A stretch of 8,543 nucleotides of DNA from Betaproteobacteria bacterium. Lineage in GTDB: Bacteria > Pseudomonadota > Gammaproteobacteria > Burkholderiales > Casimicrobiaceae. The notes under the pieces are model-generated. The model ran no database searches, was not told the DNA's origin, and worked only from the letters and a program-made list of their open reading frames with translations. Within the stretch, counting starts at the first letter, position 1. The number at the start of each line of letters is the position of its first letter. The stretch spans positions 476-9,018 of the forward strand of contig VBCZ01000150.1 in the NCBI GenBank assembly GCA_005889025.1, read 5' to 3'. Positions 1-8,543 of this stretch are shown here, in pieces. Made by a program: the position numbers and the translations under genes.

Positions 1-164
1 CGTGGCAGGAGGCGGCAAAAGTGTCGTGGCCGACTCGCAAGGAAACGATCCAGACAACCGCAATCGTGTTTGCTTTTGCCGTAGTCATGGCGATCTTCCT
101 GTTCGCCGTCGATACATCGCTGGCGTGGCTGGTCAAGCTGGCGACGGGACGGGTTGAATCATGA
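1..164 (+). CDS. secE: Protein translocase subunit SecE, C-terminal part
   Basis: This is the 3' end of secE; the gene begins before the window. The first complete codon is at 3, and 53 codons are visible before the TGA at 162-164. SecE is the essential small membrane subunit that clamps SecY in the inner-membrane SecYEG export channel. The visible part starts with an amphipathic cytoplasmic stretch containing the family motif [10 protein letters not shown], followed by a hydrophobic transmembrane helix (about [16 protein letters not shown]) and a short tail ending ATGRVES. This matches the conserved C-terminal helix of proteobacterial SecE. The stop overlaps the nusG start in an ATGA arrangement, the usual secE-nusG pairing, suggesting translational coupling. 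The missing N-terminus means total length and number of membrane helices cannot be judged. Confidence 0.95.
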   Translation, partial: WQEAAKVSWPTRKETIQTTAIVFAFAVVMAIFLFAVDTSLAWLVKLATGRVES

Positions 165-697
165 GCGGCAAGAAATGGTTTGTGGTGCACGCCTACTCGG
201 GATTCGAGAAAAGCGTCATGCGTGCGCTTACCGAACGCATCAAGCGGTCCGAGATGAGCGACAAGTTCGGCAAGATTCTGGTGCCGGTCGAAGAAGTCGT
301 GGAAATGAAGAACGGGGCCAAGTCGATTTCCGAGCGCAAATTCTTCCCGGGCTATGTTCTGGTCGAAATGGAAATGACCGACGACACCTGGCATCTCGTC
401 AAGAGCACGCCGAAAGTCACCGGTTTTGTCGGCGGCACGGCGAACAAGCCGACGCCGATCACGCAAAAGGAAGTCGACGCCATCCTGAAGCAGGTTCAGG
501 AAGGCGTCGAGAAGCCGCGCCCGAAGGTGTTGTTCGAAATGGGTGAGGCGGTGCGCGTCAAGGAAGGCCCTTTCACCGACTTTCACGGCAACGTCGAAGA
601 CGTGAACTACGAAAAAAGCAAGCTGCGTGTCTCGGTGACGATTTTTGGACGGTCGACGCCGGTGGAACTGGATTTTTCGCAGGTGGAAAAAGCTTGA
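161..697 (+). CDS. nusG: Transcription termination/antitermination factor NusG
   Basis: This encodes a 178-residue NusG, close to the 181 residues of E. coli. NusG binds the RNA polymerase clamp through its N-terminal NGN domain (about 1-120, starting [16 protein letters not shown] and including the [10 protein letters not shown] strand). It contacts Rho or ribosomal protein S10 through its C-terminal KOW domain (about 125-178, [21 protein letters not shown]). The loop residue that meets S10 and Rho in E. coli (F165) is present as F162 in [10 protein letters not shown]. The ATG at 161 overlaps the secE stop; a purine-rich GGGACGGG (about 145-152) is a modest ribosome site, so coupling to secE translation is likely. 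A longer overlapping reading frame starting at 154 is a shadow with no family resemblance. The stop codon abuts a perfect inverted repeat (696-728). Confidence 0.98.
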   Translation: MSGKKWFVVHAYSGFEKSVMRALTERIKRSEMSDKFGKILVPVEEVVEMKNGAKSISERKFFPGYVLVEMEMTDDTWHLVKSTPKVTGFVGGTANKPTPITQKEVDAILKQVQEGVEKPRPKVLFEMGEAVRVKEGPFTDFHGNVEDVNYEKSKLRVSVTIFGRSTPVELDFSQVEKA

Positions 698-728
698 TAT
701 TCCGTCACGCTCCGCGCGACGGAATATC
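696..728 (+). promoter_or_regulatory. Perfect hairpin at the nusG stop codon
   Basis: Bases 696-706 (GATATTCCGTC) and 718-728 (GACGGAATATC) are exact reverse complements. Inside, 708-710 and 714-716 add three more pairs around a three-base loop, after one mismatch. The left arm includes the last two bases of the nusG stop. No run of T follows, so it is not a standard intrinsic terminator. It could mark an mRNA 3' boundary, a processing site or a partial pause between secE-nusG and rplK-rplA. The structure is seen in the sequence; the role is inferred. Confidence 0.6.
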
Positions 729-806
729 TGTCCTCGTTGAAGTGGGCGCCGCCCTGCGCCGCCCCTTAACTCGGACAAAAGCCCGGAGTTGCCCGGTGAT
801 GTTAAT

Positions 807-840
807 CGGGGAGGGCGCGATTCGCGCCCGCTTGGACCCG
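807..840 (+). promoter_or_regulatory. Probable L1-binding operator in the rplK leader
   Basis: A strong stem (813-819 GGGCGCG with 823-829 CGCGCCC, loop ATT) is separated from an outer four-base stem (807-810 CGGG with 837-840 CCCG) by an asymmetric internal loop: GA on the 5' side and GCTTGGA on the 3' side. L1 is known to repress its own operon by binding a leader RNA with this helix, asymmetric loop, helix layout, mimicking its 23S rRNA site. The element ends one base before the rplK ribosome site (841-846), the expected position for blocking translation. Exact agreement with known L1 targets was not tested. Confidence 0.5.
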
Positions 841-853
841 CGGAGATAGCAAC

Positions 854-1288
854 ATGGCAAAGAAAATACTCGCTTTCATCAAGCTGCAGGTTCCGGCGGG
901 CAAGGCCAATCCCAGCCCGCCGATCGGCCCGGCGCTCGGCCAGCGCGGCCTGAACATCATGGAATTCTGCAAGGCGTTCAATGCGCAGACGCAGAAGCTC
1001 GAGCCGGGCCTGCCGATCCCTGTAGTGATCACGGCCTACGCCGACAAGAGCTTCACGTTCGTGATGAAAACACCGCCCGCGACGGTGTTGATCATGAAGG
1101 CGGCCAAGGTCGACAAGGGCAGTCCCAAACCGCACACCGACAAGGTCGGCAAGCTCACGCGCGCTCAAGCGGAGGAGATCGCCAAGATCAAGACGCCCGA
1201 TCTCACCGCCGCCGATCTCGATGCCGCGGTAAGGACGATTGCCGGCAGCGCCCGCAGCATGGGCATCACCGTCGAAGGAGTGAAGTAA
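854..1288 (+). CDS. rplK: 50S ribosomal protein L11
   Basis: This encodes a 144-residue L11 (142 in E. coli). L11 binds the GTPase-associated centre of 23S rRNA at the base of the L7/L12 stalk and is needed for factor-dependent GTP hydrolysis and for RelA activation. The N-terminal domain (about 1-70) begins [16 protein letters not shown] and carries the proline-rich helix [11 protein letters not shown] (20-30), whose prolines form the thiopeptide-antibiotic site with rRNA. The C-terminal rRNA-binding domain (about 75-144) ends [12 protein letters not shown], matching the family. The ATG at 854 has a GGAGA-type ribosome site at 842-846 with good spacing. It is the first gene of the rplK-rplA pair; only two bases separate it from rplA. 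A reverse-strand frame across its 5' end is a shadow. Confidence 0.98.
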   Translation: MAKKILAFIKLQVPAGKANPSPPIGPALGQRGLNIMEFCKAFNAQTQKLEPGLPIPVVITAYADKSFTFVMKTPPATVLIMKAAKVDKGSPKPHTDKVGKLTRAQAEEIAKIKTPDLTAADLDAAVRTIAGSARSMGITVEGVK

Positions 1289-1290
1289 TC

Positions 1291-2025
1291 ATGGCCGCCG
1301 GACAAAACAAGGAATCTCCGCATCTTTCCAAGCGCATGAGAGCGGTGCGCGGCAAGGTCGATCACATCAAGACGTACCCGCTCGACGAGGCGCTGAAGCT
1401 AGTCAAGGAAACCGCAACCGCCAAGTTCGACGAATCTGTCGACATCGCGGTCAATCTGGGCGTCGATGCCAAGAAATCGGATCAAACGGTCCGTGGCTCG
1501 GTCGTCCTGCCCTCGGGCACGGGAAAAAAAGTGCGTGTCGCTGTGTTCGCGCAAGGTGAAAAGGCCAAGGCTGCAGCCGAAGCTGGAGCCGACATCGTCG
1601 GTTTCGAGGATCTCGCCGCGAAAGTCAAGGAAGGCTTCATGGACTTCGACGTCGTGATCGCGTCTCCGGATGCGATGAAGGTCGTCGGCCAGCTTGGCCA
1701 GATCCTCGGGCCGCGTGGGCTGATGCCGAACCCAAAAGTGGGTACCGTGGCCGCCGACGTTGTTACCGCGGTCAAGAATGCCAAGGCCGGTCAGGTCCAG
1801 TACCGCACCGACAAGGCAGGAATCATTCAATGCACCATCGGCCGCGCATCGTTCACGCCCGATCAGCTGAAAACCAATTTGATGGCGCTAATCGAAGCGC
1901 TGAACAAGTCCAGGCCGCAGGGCACCAAGGGCATCTACCTCAAGAAGATCAGCGTCTCGAGCACCATGGGCGCCGGCGTGCGCGTCGATACCGCCGGGCT
2001 CGTGCAACAGACGCAGGCGCATTGA
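1291..2025 (+). CDS. rplA: 50S ribosomal protein L1
   Basis: This encodes a 244-residue L1 (234 in E. coli). L1 forms the mobile stalk near the ribosomal E site, helps release deacylated tRNA, and represses translation of rplK-rplA by binding their leader RNA. Family hallmarks are [43 protein letters not shown] and the signature [11 protein letters not shown] at about 139-149, followed by [15 protein letters not shown] and the C-terminal [10 protein letters not shown]. The first eight or nine residues (AAGQNKESP) are extra compared with E. coli. The ATG at 1291 is still the best start, since AAGGAG at 1275-1280 lies upstream and the next in-frame ATG (1336) falls inside the conserved KRMR segment. 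Its stop codon overlaps a half copy of the repeat cluster that follows. Confidence 0.98.
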   Translation: MAAGQNKESPHLSKRMRAVRGKVDHIKTYPLDEALKLVKETATAKFDESVDIAVNLGVDAKKSDQTVRGSVVLPSGTGKKVRVAVFAQGEKAKAAAEAGADIVGFEDLAAKVKEGFMDFDVVIASPDAMKVVGQLGQILGPRGLMPNPKVGTVAADVVTAVKNAKAGQVQYRTDKAGIIQCTIGRASFTPDQLKTNLMALIEALNKSRPQGTKGIYLKKISVSSTMGAGVRVDTAGLVQQTQAH

Positions 2026-2168
2026 TGGGGTCGCCGAAAGTTTCGCTCGCTGTCAGCATTAATGGGGTCAGACCCCATTTTTGGGGCCATCGATGACAAC
2101 GCGGAACCAAAGGAAAAATGGGGTCTGACCCCGAGCGAATTGGCGGGGGGAATGGGGTCTGACCCCAT
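2025..2168 (+). repeat. Cluster of GGGGTC/GACCCC palindromic repeats
   Basis: Three compact palindromes lie in the rplA-rplJ gap: 2061-2079 (AATGGGGTC A GACCCCATT, nine-base arms), 2118-2132 (ATGGGGTC T GACCCC) and 2152-2168 (ATGGGGTC T GACCCCAT). A half copy (ATGGGGTC) at 2025-2032 overlaps the rplA stop. The central base shows that copy 1 is inverted relative to copies 2 and 3. Bases 2064-2082 and 2114-2132 form a perfect 19-base inverted repeat. From memory, similar short repeats, which read as MGSDPI or WGLTP when translated, are scattered between genes in many beta- and gammaproteobacteria and resemble REP-type elements. The family assignment is not verified. No transposase gene is present here. 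Confidence 0.8.
2061..2082 (+). terminator. Terminator-like repeat copy downstream of rplA
   Basis: The first palindrome can form an ATGGGG/CCCCAT stem with a TCAGA loop, and it is followed directly by five Ts (2078-2082, the first two of which can also pair). This is the shape of an intrinsic terminator, though the stem is short. If it works it would reduce read-through from rplK-rplA into rplJ. The stem and T run are seen; termination is inferred. Copy 2 read on the other strand has the same form, so the pair could act in both directions. Confidence 0.35.
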
Positions 2169-2170
2169 CA

Positions 2171-2245
2171 GCCGTCAAAGACCGCAGGAGCTCGCGTTGA
2201 GCTTAATCGCCGGCAGCAACGACGTCCTGCGCAGATGGTGTCCCT
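2171..2245 (+). ncRNA. Ribosomal protein L10 leader
   Basis: The segment carries the conserved pattern of the L10 leader: AGACCGCAGGAG (2179-2190), a small hairpin with arms 2190-2193 and 2199-2202, CTTAAT (2202-2207), then CCTGCGCAGATGGTG (2226-2240). The main stem pairs 2183-2189 with 2225-2231. An outer stem can pair 2171-2176 with 2234-2239, leaving an internal loop with GA-rich strands that suits the kink-turn described for this RNA. The L10-L7/L12 complex binds this leader and represses translation of rplJ-rplL. Its location upstream of rplJ agrees with that role. Confidence 0.88.
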
Positions 2246-2250
2246 TTAGA

Positions 2251-2307
2251 CAGGAATCACTCCTGACATAAGGTCACCGAAAGTGCGCGCACCTAAGCCG
2301 GTGTGCG
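2251..2307 (+). promoter_or_regulatory. Two hairpins between the L10 leader core and rplJ
   Basis: Hairpin one pairs 2251-2255 (CAGGA) with 2261-2265 (TCCTG) around ATCAC. Hairpin two pairs 2286-2293 (CGCGCACC) with 2300-2307 (GGTGTGCG), eight pairs including one G-U, around TAAGCC. The second ends 13 bases before the rplJ ribosome site. They probably belong to the full L10 leader fold, which in known cases extends to the start of rplJ and can hide the start site. This link is inferred. Confidence 0.5.
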
Positions 2308-2331
2308 AGTGTCGCAAATTGGAGGTGTACC

Positions 2332-2856
2332 TTGGGTCTTAATTTGGAACAAAAGCAGGCGGTAGTCGCGGAAGTCGCGAAGCAGGTCGCGGGCGCTCAG
2401 GCCATCGTCATGGTCGAGAACCGTGGCATGGCAGTCGCGGCGATGACGCAGCTGCGCGCCAGGGCGCGGGCTTCCGGCGTGTACTTCCGGGTGGTGAAAA
2501 ACACCTTGGTGCGCCGGGCGGTCGCCGAAACGCCTTTCGCTCCGCTGGCCGACCGGATGGTCGGGCCGCTCGCGTATGGCATCGGCCCCGATCCCGTTGC
2601 GGTGGCGAAGGTCCTCAACGACTTTGCCAAGGGCAACGAGAAGTTCGTGATCACGGGCGGTGCAATGCCCGGCCAGATGATGTCCGCCAAGGAGATCTCT
2701 GCGCTGGCGGCACTGCCCTCGCGCAATGAGCTGATTGCCAAGCTGCTGGGCACGATGCAGGCGCCCATCGCCAAGTTCGTCCGGACGCTCAACGAAGTGC
2801 CGGGCAGGTTCGTGAGGACATTGGCGGCGGTACGCGATGCCAAGCCGGCAAGCTGA
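2332..2856 (+). CDS. rplJ: 50S ribosomal protein L10
   Basis: This encodes a 174-residue L10 (about 165 in E. coli). L10 anchors L7/L12 dimers to the ribosome through its C-terminal helix and binds 23S rRNA next to L11; with L7/L12 it represses its own mRNA. The N-terminus ([14 protein letters not shown]), the [16 protein letters not shown] segment (about 50-65) and the C-terminal [12 protein letters not shown] are typical. The start is TTG at 2332, chosen because a strong GGAGGT site lies at 2321-2326 and because conserved family sequence begins right there; no ATG fits. A weak start codon here fits tight translational control by the L10 leader. rplL starts 49 bases downstream of its stop. 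A reverse-strand reading frame across most of the gene is a shadow. Confidence 0.97.
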   Translation: MGLNLEQKQAVVAEVAKQVAGAQAIVMVENRGMAVAAMTQLRARARASGVYFRVVKNTLVRRAVAETPFAPLADRMVGPLAYGIGPDPVAVAKVLNDFAKGNEKFVITGGAMPGQMMSAKEISALAALPSRNELIAKLLGTMQAPIAKFVRTLNEVPGRFVRTLAAVRDAKPAS

Positions 2857-2905
2857 AGGCGAGGCCGATTTCAATTTTTTGGAACCTTTGACTTAGGAGT
2901 TGATC

Positions 2906-3286
2906 ATGGCTGTTGCACAAGCTGAAATCCTCGACAAGATCTCGTCGATGACCGTCCTGGAGCTCTCCGAGCTCATCAAGGCGATGGAAGAGAAGTTCGG
3001 CGTGTCCGCGGCTGCCGCCGTGGCGGCCGCCGCCCCGGCTGCGGGAGCCGCGGCGGCGCCCGCAGCCGAAGAGCAAACCGAGTTCACCGTGATGCTGTCG
3101 TCCTTCGGCGACAACAAAGTGAACGTCATCAAGGCGGTGCGCGAGATCACCGGGCTCGGCCTGAAGGAAGCCAAGGACCTGGTCGATGGCGCGCCGAAGG
3201 CGGTGAAAGAAGGCATCAACAAGACCGACGCGGAAGCCGCCAAGAAAAAACTGGAGGACGCCGGCGCCAAGGCGGAGGTCAAGTAG
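2906..3286 (+). CDS. rplL: 50S ribosomal protein L7/L12
   Basis: This encodes a 126-residue L7/L12 (121 in E. coli), the multi-copy stalk protein that recruits translation factors and stimulates their GTPase activity. It has an N-terminal dimerisation and L10-binding domain (about 1-35, [29 protein letters not shown]), a flexible alanine/proline hinge (about 36-58), and a factor-binding C-terminal domain with [33 protein letters not shown]. The hinge is somewhat longer than in E. coli. The ATG at 2906 is preferred: GGAG at 2896-2899 is six bases upstream, whereas the in-frame TTG at 2900 directly abuts that site. It is co-transcribed with rplJ and normally made at several times the level of L10, which its good ribosome site supports. 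Confidence 0.97.
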   Translation: MAVAQAEILDKISSMTVLELSELIKAMEEKFGVSAAAAVAAAAPAAGAAAAPAAEEQTEFTVMLSSFGDNKVNVIKAVREITGLGLKEAKDLVDGAPKAVKEGINKTDAEAAKKKLEDAGAKAEVK

Positions 3287-3296
3287 CTCGTTGCAT

Positions 3297-3331
3297 TTCG
3301 GTTCGGGGGCGTCTCGCCCCCAGAAGCCGAA
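3297..3331 (+). promoter_or_regulatory. Long GC-rich hairpin just after rplL (attenuator or processing site)
   Basis: The core pairs 3305-3311 (GGGGGCG) with 3315-3321 (CGCCCCC) around TCT. The stem continues outward with 3302-3304 against 3323-3325 and 3297-3301 against 3327-3331, with single bulged bases at 3322 and 3326, giving about 15 pairs. It begins 11 bases after the rplL stop. No T run follows, so it is not a textbook intrinsic terminator. Its position fits the attenuator known between rplL and rpoB in enterobacteria, or an RNA end-stabilising structure. Confidence 0.55.
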
Positions 3332-3397
3332 GACAAGCAAGTTTACCCGCCTCTTGAGATTGCGATGGGCGGCCGCATATAGGTTTGCTTATCTTCG
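3328..3397 (+). repeat. Long near-perfect inverted repeat upstream of rpoB
   Basis: Bases 3328-3340 and 3385-3397 are reverse complements with one mismatch in 13 (CGAAGACAAGCAA against TTGCTTATCTTCG). G-U and A-U pairs between 3341-3345 and 3380-3384 can lengthen the stem to about 18 positions. A smaller stem, 3347-3351 with 3368-3372, fits inside. The outer end shares 3328-3331 with the preceding hairpin, so the two compete at their edges. A long double-stranded stem is a plausible RNase III substrate; this is inference. Confidence 0.5.
3354..3383 (+). promoter_or_regulatory. Weak sigma-70-like promoter candidate before rpoB
   Basis: TTGAGA at 3354-3359 resembles a -35 box. A -10 could be CATATA (3376-3381, spacing 16) or TATAGG (3378-3383, spacing 18). 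Neither is a good consensus match and the site lies inside an inverted repeat. An internal promoter here would allow separate rpoBC expression. This is a tentative call from sequence similarity alone. Confidence 0.18.
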
Positions 3398-3421
3398 TCT
3401 TCTGCCCCGACTGCAGAAGAC
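3397..3421 (+). promoter_or_regulatory. Perfect nine-pair hairpin in the rplL-rpoB gap
   Basis: Bases 3397-3405 (GTCTTCTGC) and 3413-3421 (GCAGAAGAC) are exact reverse complements around the loop CCCGACT. It follows the long inverted repeat with a one-base overlap (3397), and shares base 3421 with the next small hairpin. No T run follows. Its role is unknown; it probably forms part of the folded rpoB leader. Confidence 0.5.
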
Positions 3422-3605
3422 AGGTTTGGTCGGACGGTGCGCAACCTGTAAGGGTCGCGCGGACCGTCGTCCGCCAGCGGTTGGTAGTGGCCAACCACCA
3501 TCCTCCAGGGAGCGCAACGCTCCGCTTCAGTCGATGAAAGACGGGAACGCCCGGCAGCTCGCGCTGCTGCGGTGACCCGCGAAATCGCTAACGAGGTCAA
3601 GGTCC

Positions 3606-7682
<4,077 letters not shown>

Positions 7683-7698
7683 GTGCGGATCGGATTAC

Positions 7699-7744
7699 CT
7701 GTGAATCGCTGGCTTATTTGCCAACTGAACCAGACGATTCACAG
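7699..7744 (+). promoter_or_regulatory. Strong hairpin in the rpoB-rpoC gap
   Basis: Bases 7699-7708 (CTGTGAATCG) and 7735-7744 (CGATTCACAG) are exact reverse complements. The stem continues with 7709-7712 (CTGG) and 7730-7733 (CCAG), interrupted only by a bulged A at 7734, for 14 pairs. The 17-base loop contains a further small TGGC/GCCA stem (7710-7713 with 7720-7723) that competes with the inner pairs. It sits 45 bases before the rpoC ribosome site and has no T run after it, so termination is unlikely. Processing or mRNA stabilisation is possible but not shown. Confidence 0.6.
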
Positions 7745-7801
7745 CAGGAAAGGCTACGAATTGTTGGTGCGTACGCTGCGCGCCTTAACAGGAGCTGATG
7801 A

Positions 7802-8543
7802 ATGAAAGCATTGCTCGATCTGTTCAAGCAGGTCACCCAGGAAGAAGAGTTCGACGCGATCAAGACCGGGCTGGCATCGCCGGAAAAGATCCGCTCGTGG
7901 TCGTACGGCGAGGTCAAGAAGCCCGAGACGATCAATTACCGCACCTTCAAGCCCGAGCGCGACGGCCTGTTCTGCGCCAAGATTTTCGGGCCGGTCAAGG
8001 ACTATGAGTGCCTGTGCGGCAAGTACAAGCGCCTGAAGCATCGCGGCGTTATTTGCGAAAAGTGCGGCGTCGAGGTGACGCTCGCCAAGGTGCGCCGCGA
8101 GCGCATGGGCCATATCGAGCTCGCGTCGCCCGTCGCCCACATCTGGTTCTTGAAGAGCCTGCCCTCACGCATGGGCATGGTGCTCGACATGACGCTGCGC
8201 GACATCGAGCGCGCACTGTATTTCGAAGCGTATGTCGTCACGGAGCCCGGGATGACGCCGCTCAATCGCGGCCAGCTCCTGACCGAGGACGATTACCTCG
8301 CCAAGGTCGAGCAATATGGCGATGATTTCTCGGGGAGCATGGGCGCGGAGGGCATCCGCGAGCTCTTGAAGTCGCTCGAAGTCAACACCGAGATCGAGAA
8401 GCTGCGCAAGGAGCTCGAGACCACCGGCTCGGACACCAAGATCAAGGAGATCGCCAAGCGGCTCAAGGTGCTGGAGGCGTTCCACAAGTCGGGCATCAAG
8501 CCCGAGTGGATGATTCTCGAAGTGCTGCCTGTGCTGCCGCCCG
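7802..8543 (+). CDS. rpoC: DNA-directed RNA polymerase subunit beta', N-terminal part
   Basis: This is the start of rpoC, cut by the window end after 247 full codons (family length about 1400). Beta' carries the catalytic Mg-binding loop (not reached here) and the clamp. The protein starts [33 protein letters not shown]. The N-terminal zinc-binding motif is complete, with cysteines 70, 72, 85 and 88 ([20 protein letters not shown]), numbered as in E. coli. [20 protein letters not shown] and LKSLPSR follow, and the last residues are EVLPVLPP, close to the clamp/lid region. The ATG at 7802 is chosen over the ATG at 7798, which is in another frame; AGGAG at 7790-7794 is seven bases upstream. The gene is probably co-transcribed with rpoB, 119 bases away. 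Confidence 0.98.
   Translation, partial: MKALLDLFKQVTQEEEFDAIKTGLASPEKIRSWSYGEVKKPETINYRTFKPERDGLFCAKIFGPVKDYECLCGKYKRLKHRGVICEKCGVEVTLAKVRRERMGHIELASPVAHIWFLKSLPSRMGMVLDMTLRDIERALYFEAYVVTEPGMTPLNRGQLLTEDDYLAKVEQYGDDFSGSMGAEGIRELLKSLEVNTEIEKLRKELETTGSDTKIKEIAKRLKVLEAFHKSGIKPEWMILEVLPVLPP

Larger units (their letters stand above)
3287..3605 (+). other. Structured rplL-rpoB intergenic region
   Basis: These 319 bases hold no convincing gene. They are dense in inverted repeats: besides the stronger hairpins listed separately, there are 3421-3426 with 3443-3448 (CAGGTT/AACCTG), 3453-3456 with 3462-3465, 3479-3484 with 3491-3496 (GGTTGG/CCAACC), 3509-3514 with 3518-3523 (GGAGCG/CGCTCC, loop CAA) and 3554-3558 with 3563-3567. 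In E. coli the corresponding gap carries a partial terminator and an RNase III cleavage site that lower rpoBC expression relative to rplJL. The same kind of function is inferred here from position and structure. The rpoB ribosome site, GAGGT at 3593-3597 (as CGAGGT context), closes the region. Confidence 0.6.

Noticed and set aside
154..546. 130-codon frame overlapping nusG
   Set aside because: Out of frame with nusG, arginine- and histidine-rich, no recognisable protein.
2025..2168. CRISPR array
   Set aside because: Only three short palindromes with unequal spacing and differing orientation; no uniform repeats or spacers, no cas genes.
1935..2271. Small open frames on both strands containing MGSDPI and WGLTP peptides
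   Set aside because: The peptides are simply the translation of the GGGGTC/GACCCC palindromes, and one frame runs into the L10 leader. No credible gene.
2293..2874. Reverse-strand open frame of 193 codons over rplJ
   Set aside because: Fully opposite a well-recognised rplJ; composition is that of an antisense shadow.
2857..2905. T run (about 2875-2880) between rplJ and rplL as a terminator
   Set aside because: No adequate stem precedes it, and termination between rplJ and rplL would conflict with the need for excess L7/L12.
2900..2908. TTG at 2900 as the start of rplL
   Set aside because: It directly abuts the GGAG ribosome site, leaving no spacing; the ATG at 2906 is correctly spaced and matches the family start.
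3291..3600. Small open frames in the rplL-rpoB gap (94 codons +, 85 and 71 codons -)
   Set aside because: No convincing ribosome sites or family features; the DNA is dominated by hairpins that explain it better as leader RNA.
7798..8007. 69-codon frame starting at the ATG at 7798
   Set aside because: It is in a different frame from rpoC, and its translation has no family match; rpoC starts at 7802.

Overview
The window is part of the conserved bacterial secE-nusG-rplK-rplA-rplJ-rplL-rpoB-rpoC cluster (protein export, transcription elongation, ribosomal stalk and RNA polymerase). All genes are on the + strand. The organism is probably a GC-rich betaproteobacterium. The support is the gene order, L1, L10 and RpoB sequences that read like betaproteobacterial versions, and a lineage-variable segment of RpoB (about residues 950-1060) of the betaproteobacterial type. 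This placement comes from family knowledge and was not tested by a search; genus cannot be named.

Layout: the end of secE (1-164) overlaps nusG (161-697) by four bases. A 156-base gap (698-853) holds a perfect hairpin touching the nusG stop and a probable L1-binding operator just before rplK (854-1288). rplA follows after two bases (1291-2025). A 306-base gap (2026-2331) has two parts: a cluster of short GGGGTC/GACCCC palindromes (2025-2168) and then a well-conserved L10 leader (2171-2310) that controls rplJ (2332-2856, TTG start). rplL (2906-3286) follows closely. A 319-base gap (3287-3605) packed with hairpins precedes rpoB (3606-7682). A 119-base gap with one strong hairpin leads to rpoC (7802 to the window end, first 247 codons only).

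How it works together: SecE is part of the protein-conducting channel; NusG rides on RNA polymerase and can connect it to the ribosome or Rho; L11, L1, L10 and L7/L12 form the two mobile stalks of the 50S subunit; RpoB and RpoC build the polymerase active centre. The intergenic RNA structures fit feedback control by L1 (on rplK-rplA) and by L10-L7/L12 (on rplJ-rplL), plus attenuation or processing between rplL and rpoB so that polymerase subunits are made in smaller amounts than stalk proteins.

No previously undescribed system was found. The coding content is ordinary housekeeping. The points worth a second look are the repeat cluster wedged between rplA and the L10 leader, including a terminator-like copy, and the strongly structured rplL-rpoB and rpoB-rpoC gaps.
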